From Candidatus Terasakiella magnetica (lineage in GTDB: Bacteria; Pseudomonadota; Alphaproteobacteria; Rhodospirillales; Terasakiellaceae): a stretch of 64,000 nucleotides of DNA. Positions within the stretch are counted from its first letter, which is position 1, and each line of letters begins with the position of its first letter. Of the stretch, positions 8,074-16,561 are shown piece by piece. Under the pieces are notes generated by a model. It did not search any database and was not told the origin of the DNA. It was given only the letters and a program-made list of their open reading frames with translations. Position numbers and translations under genes: made by a program. Location of the stretch: NCBI RefSeq assembly GCF_900093605.1, contig NZ_FLYE01000045.1, positions 176,551 to 240,550 on the forward strand. Direction: 5' to 3'.

Positions 8074-9105
8074 ATGAGCGATAAGATTATCTATCCGTTT
8101 GATGCGGTCCCTGAGGGCGGAATGTCTGTAGAAGTGGCCCCCGGTGTTTATTGGGTGCGCATGCCTTTACCGTTTAAGCTTAATCACATCAATCTTTGGG
8201 TTATTGATGATGGTGATGGCTGGACCATTGTGGATACGGGCATCAATTTGCCTGAAGTGCGCGAACGTTGGGAAAAACTCTTTAGTGGCCCTATGGGGGC
8301 AAAACCCATCAAGCGTATGATCGTAACCCATTTCCACCCCGACCATGTGGGGCTTGCAGGTTGGTTTGAAGAAGAGCATGACCTGCCCTTATGGATGACC
8401 TTGGGTGAATGGGGCATGGCGCGAAACCTCAAGCTGGAAACAACAGAGCGTTCAACCAAATATCTTGAAGGGTTTTATCGTCGCGCTGGCTTTGATCAGC
8501 CTTTAATGAATTTAATCCCTGAGCGTAGTGTTTCATACCCCTCGCGCATCACGGTGCCACCAGCAGGTATTCGCCGTATCACAGATGGGGAGAAAATCCG
8601 CATTGGTGAGCATGATTGGCAAGTGATTGTCGGTACAGGCCATAGTCCTGAACATGCCTGTCTTTATTGTGAAGACCTTAATGTGATGATTTCAGGTGAT
8701 CAGGTTTTACCGCGCATCAGCCCCAACATCAGCATTTGGCCGCAAGAACCTGATGCGGACCCGCTCACGCAGTTTTTAGAAAGCCTGAAACTGTTTGACC
8801 ATTTGCCTGAGGATGTGTTGGTTCTGCCTTCGCATGATTGGCCGTTTCGCGGGTTACATCATCGTTTATCAGAGCTTGCCCATCATCATGATGAACGCCT
8901 TGATTACACCTATGGCCTTTGTGAGAAACCGGTTACGGCCTTGCAAGTTTTAAAGGGCTTATTTAGCCGAGAGCTGGATAGTCACCAGATTTTCTTTGCC
9001 ATTGGCGAAAGCCTCGCCCATCTTCATCACCTTGTCGCCCAAGGGCGTTTGATCCGCGATGATGGTCTGGATGGGGTGAGTATGTTTAGGCAAAAGCCTG
9101 AGTAG
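8074..9105 (+). CDS. MBL-fold metallohydrolase
   Basis: A metallo-beta-lactamase-fold hydrolase of 343 residues from the ATG at 8074 (a GTG lies one codon earlier; neither has a clear ribosome-binding site). The metal site is complete: THFHPDHVGLAGW (HxHxDH), GTGHSPEHACLY (third His), SGDQVLP (bridging Asp) and LPSHDWPF (last His). A helical C-terminal domain of about 90 residues with His-rich helices (ELAHHHDERLDY) follows, as in LACTB2-like members. The substrate could be a thioester, phosphoester or lactone; sequence does not decide. It lacks features that would mark it as an ETHE1 persulfide dioxygenase. It converges with the methyltransferase gene at a 5-bp gap. Confidence 0.9.
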   Translation: MSDKIIYPFDAVPEGGMSVEVAPGVYWVRMPLPFKLNHINLWVIDDGDGWTIVDTGINLPEVRERWEKLFSGPMGAKPIKRMIVTHFHPDHVGLAGWFEEEHDLPLWMTLGEWGMARNLKLETTERSTKYLEGFYRRAGFDQPLMNLIPERSVSYPSRITVPPAGIRRITDGEKIRIGEHDWQVIVGTGHSPEHACLYCEDLNVMISGDQVLPRISPNISIWPQEPDADPLTQFLESLKLFDHLPEDVLVLPSHDWPFRGLHHRLSELAHHHDERLDYTYGLCEKPVTALQVLKGLFSRELDSHQIFFAIGESLAHLHHLVAQGRLIRDDGLDGVSMFRQKPE

Positions 9106-9110
9106 GACTT

Positions 9111-9965
9111 TTACTTGTTTGTTGCAGCACCAATGACATGGATCCAGCCGAGATAACCGTCTTCTGCGGCGCGTTGCCACAGCTCCATACCTTCGCGCGC
9201 ATTGTCATAGGCTGTTTGGCCGATGCGTGGCAGGATTTCACTTTTTTTACGCTCTAGCTGTTTTAATGCCCAGCCATAGGTGCGCGAAACATTTTCAGAC
9301 CAGTCATCCCATTTTTCCACTTGGAAGTCAGCTTCTTTGAGTTTGACTTCATATTCATATTTGGACCACATGGACGGCGTTTTAACACGCTTGAGAATTT
9401 TTTCGCGCAAGGCCGGCGGGGTGGAGCGACGAAGTGTAATCTCAGAAAAAGCCAATAGGCCAAAAGGTTCCAGCACACGGTGGGCTTCATTCAGCACGCG
9501 CATGCGATCACCAGCATGTAAGAAACTTTCCTGACTCCAGTAAACTTCAAAGCTGTTATTCTCATAAGGTAAATGGTGATAGTCGCATTTCTCAAAACGC
9601 ACTTTATCATCAAGCCCTTCAGCTTTTGTCAGCTCAGCTGCACGATCAAGCTGGCGCGAAGAAATATTGGTGGCAAGTATAGAACAATCAAAACTGCGTG
9701 CCAGTTGGCGGGCCAATGTGCCAAAACCGCAACCAACCTCTAAAACCTTACTTTCTTTATGAAGGGCAATGCCATCAATCATGGTGTCTTTGGCGCGTTG
9801 CATGGCTGTAGGCAGGGCCTCTTCCTGTGTTTTAAACAGGCCCAGGTGCATGCTGCTTCCCCAGATGCTGCGATAAATTTCGTCTGCAGTACCGTCATAA
9901 TAATCAACGGCCGCTTCAACAGCAGAAGTAATCTCAGAAGTGGTTGCCAAAGAAAGGTTGGTCAT
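9111..9965 (-). CDS. Class I SAM-dependent methyltransferase
   Basis: A 284-residue methyltransferase from the ATG at 9965; an in-frame TTG at 9977 would add four residues. The SAM-binding motif I is VLEVGCGFGTLARQLA, with acidic motif II and a CDYHHLPYENNSFEVYW post-motif typical of small-molecule N-, C- or O-methyltransferases. The N-terminal YYDGTADEIYRSIWG segment and following LGLF resemble sarcosine/dimethylglycine or tocopherol methyltransferase-like enzymes, so a small amine or lipid-like substrate is plausible but unproven. It stands alone upstream of the arsR-type gene on the same strand. Confidence 0.85.
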   Translation of the reverse strand: MTNLSLATTSEITSAVEAAVDYYDGTADEIYRSIWGSSMHLGLFKTQEEALPTAMQRAKDTMIDGIALHKESKVLEVGCGFGTLARQLARSFDCSILATNISSRQLDRAAELTKAEGLDDKVRFEKCDYHHLPYENNSFEVYWSQESFLHAGDRMRVLNEAHRVLEPFGLLAFSEITLRRSTPPALREKILKRVKTPSMWSKYEYEVKLKEADFQVEKWDDWSENVSRTYGWALKQLERKKSEILPRIGQTAYDNAREGMELWQRAAEDGYLGWIHVIGAATNK

Positions 9966-10050
9966 GGAAAAGCCCAAAAAGAAGGTGTGTCTGGAATCAA
10001 ACAGGCTGCCACAAAGGGCAGCCAGTCAGGAAAATATAGCTTAAATTAGA

Positions 10051-10374
10051 TTAAGCGCAAGCCGCTGTTTCATCATTTGCACAATATAGGTTGTACAATG
10101 TTTCAATCACAGTTGAGGCTTCTTCCCCTTTAAGGGAATAATAAATTGTCTGTGCATCCCGGCGCGTTTGCACCAGATTGTCACGGCGCAGGCGTGCAAG
10201 ATGTTGGGATAAGGCAGACTGGCTCAAACCGATGATCTCTTCCAGCTCACCAACCGATTTTTCATCGGTGGAGATTTGGCACAAGATCATAAGGCGGTGT
10301 TGATTGCTCATTGCCTTAAGGAGTGTGCTGGCACGACGTGCGTTTTCTTCGAGTTTTTGGAGTTCGATGTCCAT
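10051..10374 (-). CDS. ArsR-family repressor with BigR/SqrR-type cysteine pair
   Basis: A 107-residue winged-helix regulator. The start is the ATG at 10374 (MDIELQ); the open frame extends about 100 codons further upstream, but that part is AT-rich and non-homologous. The DNA-recognition helix is GLSQSALSQHLARLR. Cysteines occur at residue 32 (LMILCQ) and residue 98 (LYNLYC), the positions used in BigR/SqrR for persulfide-dependent tetrasulfide bonding; C106 is an extra thiol. It lacks the ELCVCDL metal site of arsenic sensors, so a reactive-sulfur or redox signal is more likely than arsenite. It is divergent from a TusA-like gene. A TATAAT at 10398-10393 would start transcription about 12 nt before the ATG. 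Confidence 0.88.
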   Translation of the reverse strand: MDIELQKLEENARRASTLLKAMSNQHRLMILCQISTDEKSVGELEEIIGLSQSALSQHLARLRRDNLVQTRRDAQTIYYSLKGEEASTVIETLYNLYCANDETAACA

Positions 10375-10472
10375 TGATCTATTCGCTGATTTATTATAAT
10401 TAAGAACGCCTCTTATTTCGTTAGCCACGTATATAAGAAGATCGCATAAGCGGAATATAAGCATTTGTACAA

Positions 10473-10489
10473 TTTTATTCCATATAAAA
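10473..10489. promoter_or_regulatory. AT-rich palindrome in the arsR-tusA divergent region
   Basis: TTTTAT-N5-ATAAAA is a perfect inverted repeat in the 238-bp spacer between the repressor and the TusA-like gene. It overlaps a looser GAATATAA (10453-10460) / TTTTATTC (10473-10480) pair. This is a candidate operator for the adjacent repressor, by position only. Confidence 0.35.
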
Positions 10490-10612
10490 ATGCAAATATT
10501 ACGCAAAAAACTCGTATATGCTATATCTGTATCAAAGATAAATGTAATATATCTTTTTGCAGGATCACAAACTGTCTTATAAGCTGTTAAAAACAATGAC
10601 GATGAGAATGTA

Positions 10613-10843
10613 ATGACCCAAATTGATCGCAAATTTGATGCCTCAGGCATGAGATGCCCAATTCCTGTATTGCGTGCAACAAAAGAGATTAAAGCCATGC
10701 AAACAGGTGAGGTGCTTGAAATTCTCGCAACGGACGGGCAGGCACCACGCGATTTTCGCGACTATTGCAAAGAGACAGGCCACGAGATTCTCTTAAACGA
10801 AGAACGCGATGGCACATACGTTATTGTTATTCGCAAAGGCTAG
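10613..10843 (+). CDS. TusA-like sulfur carrier protein
   Basis: A 76-residue SirA/TusA/YedF-family protein. The signature is FDASGMRCPIPVLRATKEI, whose CPxP cysteine carries a persulfide for transfer between sulfurtransferases. The rest gives the usual compact two-layer fold (GEVLEILATDGQAPRDF). The ATG at 10613 has GAGAATG just upstream. It is transcribed away from the two-cysteine ArsR regulator, which suggests control by reactive sulfur species; this is inference from context. It converges with the RND permease gene 9 bp downstream. It could serve tRNA thiolation, but stand-alone copies next to BigR-like regulators more often belong to sulfur oxidation or detoxification. Confidence 0.9.
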   Translation: MTQIDRKFDASGMRCPIPVLRATKEIKAMQTGEVLEILATDGQAPRDFRDYCKETGHEILLNEERDGTYVIVIRKG

Positions 10844-10852
10844 CTTTTACCC

Positions 10853-13800
10853 CTAACTCTTCTTGGGCAAAACAATCGTCAGCAATGGTGGAATAATCAC
10901 CAAGGTCAAAAGTGCTGAGAGCGTTAAACCACCAACCACAACCGAGCCTAATCCACGATAAAGTTCTGAGCCTGCACCGGGGAACAGGACCAGTGGCAAC
11001 ATGCCAAACACACTGGTCAGTGTAGACATGAAGATCGGGCGAATACGGCTTTGGGTCGCCAAGCGAATGCTAGCAGCCGGGCTAAGACGTTCTTCGCGCA
11101 CATGATAAAGGCTTTGGTGGACGAGTAAGATGGCATTATTGACCACAATGCCGACCAAGATGACAAAACCCAGCAAGGTCAGCATATCTAAGGGCTGTGG
11201 GGTGAAAAGGTTAAGCAAGCCAAGCCCTGCAATGCCGCCCGCAGTTGCTAGGGGGACTGATAGCATAATGACAAAGGGATAGACGAAGCTTTCAAACAGG
11301 ACCGCCATGGTCAAATAGACAATGGCAATGGCAAGCAACATCTCCCATACCATGGCCTCCCATGCTTGGGTGAGCTTATCAGCCGTGCCTGACATATGAA
11401 GCGATACATTGCTGGGGATGCCCTCATTTTGCAAAGGCTTCATCACTTGGTCGCGCAAGATATCCATGGCGCTTTCTAGTGGCATATTGGGGCTCGGGCG
11501 TACTTCTAGTGTGACGGTGCGCTGGCGCTCAATATGGCGGATTTCTGTGGGGCCTGAGGTGACTTTTACGTCCGCCAGCGAATTAACCGAAACGATATCG
11601 CCGCTTTGGGTGACCACAGGCAGGTAGCCAATGCCTTGGGTCTGGGTGACCTTTTTATCAGGCCCTTTCAGGGTGAGATCAATGCGTTTGCCATCAACCG
11701 TGATTTCTGCCACCCGCATGCCATCATTAAAGGCATCAACGGTCTGACCGAGGTCACGCGCAGTTACTCCATTATCAGCGAGCTTAAGCGGGTCTGGATA
11801 GACGCGCACTTCTGGTGCGCCAAGCTCAAGGCCCGGTTTGGGCCTAAACTGGTTGCCTTCTTTTCTGGGTAAAAGTTGGGTGATCTTGCCTGTGGCGCGC
11901 AAGGCTACTTCCAATACTTTTTCCAGATCAGGCCCAGATACATTTAAATCAATAGAGCGCCCAGACCCGATGGAACGTCCAAAAAGGGAGGGTTGGGTAA
12001 CAAAGCCATAGGTGCCGGGCTCACTAAAGACAGGGCGGCGCAAAACAGGGATAAGCTCACTGGCGCGTGAGGCATCTTCACTGGCTGCACCCACAAAAGT
12101 GGTAGCATTGCGCGCCACAAAAAAGAAGTTTTTAATCTTGGGCGGTTGGCCCTCTTCAGCCTCTGGTCCTGTTTCGCTGGACCATAAATGACGCACGGCA
12201 TTTTCAACACGGTTGGCAATGCCTGTTGTGGTTTCCAAGTTATAGCCCGGTGGGGGTAAAAGAATACCAAAGACAAGGTTGCGGTTGCCTTCAGGGAGAT
12301 ATTCCATCTTGGGCAAAAAGGCCCAACTTGAAATCAATGCACTTACGCTGACAGCGCCTACAATGATGAGGGAGCGCATGCGCGATTGGGTGACAAGGTC
12401 GGTATAATCCAGCACCTTTTGCACAAACTTTTTGGCAAAATTATCTAGGGCCGGAATTTTGATATCATCATCATCCTTGGAATATTTTTCCTTCAAAATC
12501 CGGTTGGAAAGAGCCGGGATCACCGTGATGGCGACGACGAGGGAAAGCAAGACAGCCACCGAAATAGCAACCGCGATATCGCGGAATAATTGCCCGATTT
12601 CCAAATTCATAATCAGCAAGGGCAAGAAGACGAGCACTGTGGTGAGGGCCGAAACCAGCACTGCACTCCAGACTTGGGCTGCGCCTTCATAAGCCGCTTC
12701 TGAGCGTGATTTGCCTTCTTGGCGCAAGCGGTAAATATTTTCTAAAACAACGATTGCCGCATCAACCACCATGCCCACAGCAAAAGCAATACCAGCAAGG
12801 GATATAACGTTAATGGAGCGCCCCATAGCCGCCATGGCAACGAACGAGCCAATAACCGAGACCGGAATGGCAAGGGAAATAATCACGGTGGCACGTGTGG
12901 AGCGCAAGAAAACCAGTAAGACAAGGGCGGCTAAAAAGCCCCCGATATAGATGTTTTGCTGCACAAGCTCGATGGCGGAATTAATATAAAGCGTCTCATC
13001 ATAAACTTGGGTGAGTTTTAGTTGGGCCGCAGGCAGTTCAAACTCATTCAGCTCAGCAATGGCTGCTTTGAGGCCTGCCATGGTTTCAATTACATTTGCG
13101 CCTGTATCGCGCTGGGCATTCATGGCAATGGCGGGTTGGCCTAGCTGGCGAATGCGCGCACCGGGTTCTTTATAGGCAAATTCAACATTGCCGATATCTG
13201 AGATACGCACGCGCGCCACGCGTCCACTTGCAGCATCTTGCATACTGCGCACAACTACATTTGCCACTTGATCTGGTGAGGTGAGTTCCCCTTCTGTGCG
13301 CACCACATAACGTCGCTTGCCTTCTTCCACATCACCTGCGGAGATGGAGGCATTGGCATTGCGCAAGGCACTCACCACTTGAGGCACGGTCAGTTGGAAT
13401 TGTGAGAGGCGCACCGGATCAACCGTGACAACCAGTTCACGTTCAGACCCGCCATAGACATTGACCATGGCAATGCCGTTAACACGTTCAATCTTGTCCT
13501 TAATCACATCTTTTGCAAAATCACCATAGGTGTGGATGGGCCGCTCGTTGCCATCAAGGCGTTGTAAGACAAACCAGGCAATGGGATTATCTTCACTGCC
13601 GGAGGTATCAAATGTGGGCTCATCAGCTTCTTCTGGATAACCTGAAACGCGATCAAGGCGATTAGCCACCAGCAAAAGCGCCTTATCCATATTTTGCCCG
13701 ACTGAAAATTCCAGCGTGATGCGCGCGCGCCCATGTTCTGAGCGGCTGGTCATTTCATCTAGGCCTTCAAGGCCGCGCAAGACTTCTTCTTGGCGATTAA

Positions 13801-13990
13801 CGACTTCACGCTCAATTTCAGCAGGGGCTGCACCGGGCCAGTTTGTGCGCACGGTAATCACAGGTTTGCGCACATCTGGGGTCAGTTGAATAGGGATGGT
13901 CTGTAAGGCGACAAGCCCAAACAGGATGGTCATTAAGACTGCGGCAATCACCGCAATGGGGCGATAGATGGAGGTATGGATCAAATTCAT
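10853..13990 (-). CDS. RND efflux transporter permease (HAE-1 type)
   Basis: A 1045-residue inner-membrane pump subunit with the AcrB-like layout: one N-terminal helix, a large periplasmic loop, a bundle of helices, a second loop and the last helices. The N-terminal IRPIAVIAAVLMTILFGLVA-type helix and the TM4 motif AVGMVVDAAIVVLEN are present. The TM4 site has one Asp where AcrB has an Asp pair, and the TM10 site reads VGIVVNNAILLV, with Asn instead of the AcrB Lys. Many alphaproteobacterial RND pumps share this pattern. The permease overlaps the adaptor gene by 4 bp (ATGA), so the two are translationally coupled. No outer-membrane channel gene is nearby. Substrate unknown. Confidence 0.93.
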   Translation of the reverse strand: MNLIHTSIYRPIAVIAAVLMTILFGLVALQTIPIQLTPDVRKPVITVRTNWPGAAPAEIEREVVNRQEEVLRGLEGLDEMTSRSEHGRARITLEFSVGQNMDKALLLVANRLDRVSGYPEEADEPTFDTSGSEDNPIAWFVLQRLDGNERPIHTYGDFAKDVIKDKIERVNGIAMVNVYGGSERELVVTVDPVRLSQFQLTVPQVVSALRNANASISAGDVEEGKRRYVVRTEGELTSPDQVANVVVRSMQDAASGRVARVRISDIGNVEFAYKEPGARIRQLGQPAIAMNAQRDTGANVIETMAGLKAAIAELNEFELPAAQLKLTQVYDETLYINSAIELVQQNIYIGGFLAALVLLVFLRSTRATVIISLAIPVSVIGSFVAMAAMGRSINVISLAGIAFAVGMVVDAAIVVLENIYRLRQEGKSRSEAAYEGAAQVWSAVLVSALTTVLVFLPLLIMNLEIGQLFRDIAVAISVAVLLSLVVAITVIPALSNRILKEKYSKDDDDIKIPALDNFAKKFVQKVLDYTDLVTQSRMRSLIIVGAVSVSALISSWAFLPKMEYLPEGNRNLVFGILLPPPGYNLETTTGIANRVENAVRHLWSSETGPEAEEGQPPKIKNFFFVARNATTFVGAASEDASRASELIPVLRRPVFSEPGTYGFVTQPSLFGRSIGSGRSIDLNVSGPDLEKVLEVALRATGKITQLLPRKEGNQFRPKPGLELGAPEVRVYPDPLKLADNGVTARDLGQTVDAFNDGMRVAEITVDGKRIDLTLKGPDKKVTQTQGIGYLPVVTQSGDIVSVNSLADVKVTSGPTEIRHIERQRTVTLEVRPSPNMPLESAMDILRDQVMKPLQNEGIPSNVSLHMSGTADKLTQAWEAMVWEMLLAIAIVYLTMAVLFESFVYPFVIMLSVPLATAGGIAGLGLLNLFTPQPLDMLTLLGFVILVGIVVNNAILLVHQSLYHVREERLSPAASIRLATQSRIRPIFMSTLTSVFGMLPLVLFPGAGSELYRGLGSVVVGGLTLSALLTLVIIPPLLTIVLPKKS

Positions 13991-15111
13991 TTAGCTTGCC
14001 CCATCGCTTTTACCCGTTGATTAGGGCGCAAACGCTCATTACCGCGCACAACCACCACATCACCTTCGCTAAGGCCGGAGATCACTTCAAAATAACTCCC
14101 CATGGCATCACCCAGTTTTACCGGGGTGATGGTGGCTTTGCCGCCTTTTATGGCAAAGACAATCTGACCGCCTTTTTTATTTAAGATGGCATCTTTTGAC
14201 ACACTTAATACCTTGCGCACTTCTCCAAGCGGGATGTCGAGCGTAAGGGTCTGGTTACCGGCAAGTTTAAATTTTGTTGGGTCAAAGCTGGGGGTGAAAC
14301 GTACCGCACGGGTGCGCGTTAAGGGGTTTTCTTCAGGCACAACGGCGCGCACTTTGGTTTGAACAGATGTTTGGTTTGATAAGGTCGCACTCACGATGGT
14401 GCCAGCCTTAAGCCCGCTTAGACGGTTGGTGGCAACATCGGCTTCAATTTCCAGATCGCGTGCATTGATAATTTGTAAAACGCTTTGACCGACACTGACG
14501 TAATCGCCTTGATCAACTTGGCGCAAGGTAATGGTGCCGGGGTAGGGGGCAACGATCTTGCTGTAGGTCAGGTCAAGTTCACGCAAAGACATATCGGCTT
14601 TTGCCTTGCGCACGGCGGCTTCGGCCTCACTCACCGCGCTTTTGGCTTTGATTTGTTCCAGGCGTTTATCATCATAGCGTGCCTGATTAAAAGCGGCTGA
14701 TTTGCGCAGGCGTTGTAGGCGTTTTAGTTCTTGTGAGACAATATTATATTGGGCTTTGGCTGTTTGTAACGCGGCTTGGGCACGCTCCTGCTCTGCCAGT
14801 GCGAGTTCTTTTTGGTGCTTTAATCGATCAGAGACAAGATGCACAAGCGCTTGGCCTGCAAAGACTTTGTCACCCACATCTACAAGTACTTTATCAACAG
14901 GGGCATTGATGCGCGCAGCGATTTCACCCGCCTGTTTGGCAATCAGGCGTCCTGAAACCGGAATGGTCTGGTTAATGGTGCGTTTTTCAACACTATCTAC
15001 ACCCACAGCCGTGGCAGGGGGCGGGCCTTTTTTTTCTTCAGCATGAGAAACTGAATGTAAAGCAATGAGGGAACAAAGGGTGAGTGCGCCAAGCTGATAT
15101 AATTTTTTCAA
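13987..15111 (-). CDS. RND efflux periplasmic adaptor (MFP)
   Basis: A 374-residue membrane-fusion protein. A signal peptide ends near VSHAEE. The family layout is visible: a lipoyl half-domain (INAPVDKVLVDVGDKVFAGQ), a long alpha-hairpin rich in Lys, Glu and Ala (residues about 100-170), the second lipoyl half (IVAPYPGTITLRQVDQGDYV), a beta-barrel, and a membrane-proximal domain ending LRPNQRVKAMGQAK. It bridges the permease encoded immediately downstream to an outer-membrane channel not present here. It is the first gene of a two-gene operon whose promoter should lie in the AT-rich 15112-15288 region. Confidence 0.93.
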   Translation of the reverse strand: MKKLYQLGALTLCSLIALHSVSHAEEKKGPPPATAVGVDSVEKRTINQTIPVSGRLIAKQAGEIAARINAPVDKVLVDVGDKVFAGQALVHLVSDRLKHQKELALAEQERAQAALQTAKAQYNIVSQELKRLQRLRKSAAFNQARYDDKRLEQIKAKSAVSEAEAAVRKAKADMSLRELDLTYSKIVAPYPGTITLRQVDQGDYVSVGQSVLQIINARDLEIEADVATNRLSGLKAGTIVSATLSNQTSVQTKVRAVVPEENPLTRTRAVRFTPSFDPTKFKLAGNQTLTLDIPLGEVRKVLSVSKDAILNKKGGQIVFAIKGGKATITPVKLGDAMGSYFEVISGLSEGDVVVVRGNERLRPNQRVKAMGQAK

Positions 15112-15288
15112 TTGCTTATGCCTTATGTGCCGAAGAAAAACCTTAAGAATGATATTTAGCTTTCTTGACCAAAAGGTAAAGGTGCAATTTGTAACTGATT
15201 GTAATCCTATAAAAGAAAATTGGCTTTTTTATTTATATTTCCTATGATGCACCTAACACAAAAAGATAGGGACGTAAGTGGGGACGCT

Positions 15289-16227
15289 ATGACAACATTA
15301 TTACTGACACATCCGGTTTGTCTGCAACATGACACGGGTGAGCATCATCCAGAGCGTCCGGCACGCCTTCGCACCATTTTGCGCCATCTTGATCGTGAAG
15401 AATTTCATTTCCTCCACCGTGATCAAGCCCCGCGTGCGACCCATTCCCAGCTGGAACTGGCCCATCCGACCAATTATATTGAAGCGATTGAACGCGCGGT
15501 ACCAACTGAAGAAGGCCATTTAAATTCAATTGATGGCGACACAATTGTTTCGCCTAAAACATGGGATGCAGCCTTGCGTTCTGCGGGTGGGGCCTGTTTT
15601 GGTGTGGATGAAGTCATGGCCCAAAAAGCGCGCAATGTTTTTTGCGCGACTCGCCCACCGGGCCACCATGCAGAAACATCAAAGGCCATGGGCTTTTGCT
15701 TTTTTAATAACGCAGCCATTGGGGCCATTCATGCGGTGGCAAAATATCCAGAAGTTAAAAAAGCTGCTGTGATTGATTTTGATGTACACCATGGCAATGG
15801 CACGCAGGAAATCTTTTATAACAGCCCGAACCTGTTTTACGGTTCAAGCCACCAATCACCGGGATACCCTGAAACGGGTAAGGAAAGTGAAACAGGGGTC
15901 GCTAATAATATCTGTAATTTGGAATTGCCACCGGGCTCCAAGCCTGATCAGTTTAGAAAAGGCTATGAAGAAAAGATTTTACCGGCCTTGCGTGAGTTTA
16001 ATCCAGACTTCTTGATTATCTCTGCCGGATTCGATGCCCATGCACGTGACCCACTGGCCCATTTGCGCTTGGCTGTTGATGACTTTATCTGGGTGACAGA
16101 AGAGTTGCTCAAGGTCGCAAATGAATGTTGTGAGGGCCGTGTTGTCTCTGTTTTAGAAGGTGGTTATGAGGTTGATGCCTTGGCTGCCAGTGTGGCTGCA
16201 CATGTTAAAACATTGATGCATGCTTAA
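15289..16227 (+). CDS. Histone-deacetylase-family hydrolase
   Basis: A 312-residue zinc hydrolase of the arginase/deacetylase superfamily (class II HDAC-like, acetoin-utilisation or acetylpolyamine-hydrolase type). The ATG at 15289 is chosen because GGGGA precedes it and the protein then opens with the usual TTLLLTHPVCLQHDTGEHHPER; the frame is open 23 codons further. The catalytic elements are TRPPGHHAE (His pair), IDFDVHHGNGTQEIF (Asp and His zinc ligands) and SAGFDAHARDPLA (second Asp). Bacterial members deacetylate small amides or proteins; substrate unknown. The gene lies 81 bp upstream of xseB on the same strand and may be read with the isoprenoid operon. Confidence 0.92.
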   Translation: MTTLLLTHPVCLQHDTGEHHPERPARLRTILRHLDREEFHFLHRDQAPRATHSQLELAHPTNYIEAIERAVPTEEGHLNSIDGDTIVSPKTWDAALRSAGGACFGVDEVMAQKARNVFCATRPPGHHAETSKAMGFCFFNNAAIGAIHAVAKYPEVKKAAVIDFDVHHGNGTQEIFYNSPNLFYGSSHQSPGYPETGKESETGVANNICNLELPPGSKPDQFRKGYEEKILPALREFNPDFLIISAGFDAHARDPLAHLRLAVDDFIWVTEELLKVANECCEGRVVSVLEGGYEVDALAASVAAHVKTLMHA

Positions 16228-16308
16228 AGGCCAGCTCTAAAGGCTTGCTCAAAAACGGGTGCGGGTCTAGACTGCGCGCCACTTAAATAAACAAATGAAG
16301 AATTCAAG

Positions 16309-16548
16309 ATGTCCAAATCTGAAATCGATGCTTTGAGCTTTGAAGAAGCCTTAGCACAGCTCGAAGAAATTGTACGCCAGCTCGAAAGTGGCTCCGGCAA
16401 GCTTGATGATGCCATCACAGCTTATGAAAAAGGCGCAATGCTGAAACGCCACTGTGAAGCCAAACTGGCAGAAGCCAAGGCGAAAGTGGATAAAATCTCG
16501 CTGGCCCCTGATGGTAGTGTGACAGCACAACCAACTGAAATTTCCTAA
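16309..16548 (+). CDS. xseB: Exodeoxyribonuclease VII small subunit
   Basis: A 79-residue helical protein matching XseB, the small regulatory subunit that assembles in several copies on XseA to degrade single-stranded DNA. Characteristic are SFEEALAQLEEIVRQLESG at the start and the LDDAITAYEKG segment followed by a Lys/Glu-rich helix. The length is typical. It is followed 13 bp later by ispA and then dxs, the common alphaproteobacterial order. The xseA gene is not in the window. Confidence 0.96.
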   Translation: MSKSEIDALSFEEALAQLEEIVRQLESGSGKLDDAITAYEKGAMLKRHCEAKLAEAKAKVDKISLAPDGSVTAQPTEIS

Positions 16549-16561
16549 AGGTTTACATGCT

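Noticed and set aside
8074..9105. ETHE1-type persulfide dioxygenase
   Set aside because: Although sulfur genes are near, the length, the C-terminal helical domain and the motif spacing fit LACTB2-like hydrolases rather than ETHE1.
10051..10374. Arsenic-responsive ArsR
   Set aside because: The metal-binding ELCVCDL motif is absent and no ars genes are near; the cysteine positions fit BigR/SqrR instead. The same holds for the gene at 30935.
10375..10698. N-terminal extension of the ArsR gene at 10051
   Set aside because: The frame is open, but the sequence is AT-rich, has no homology to ArsR proteins, and overlaps the divergent TusA-like gene. The ATG at 10374 gives a normal family length.
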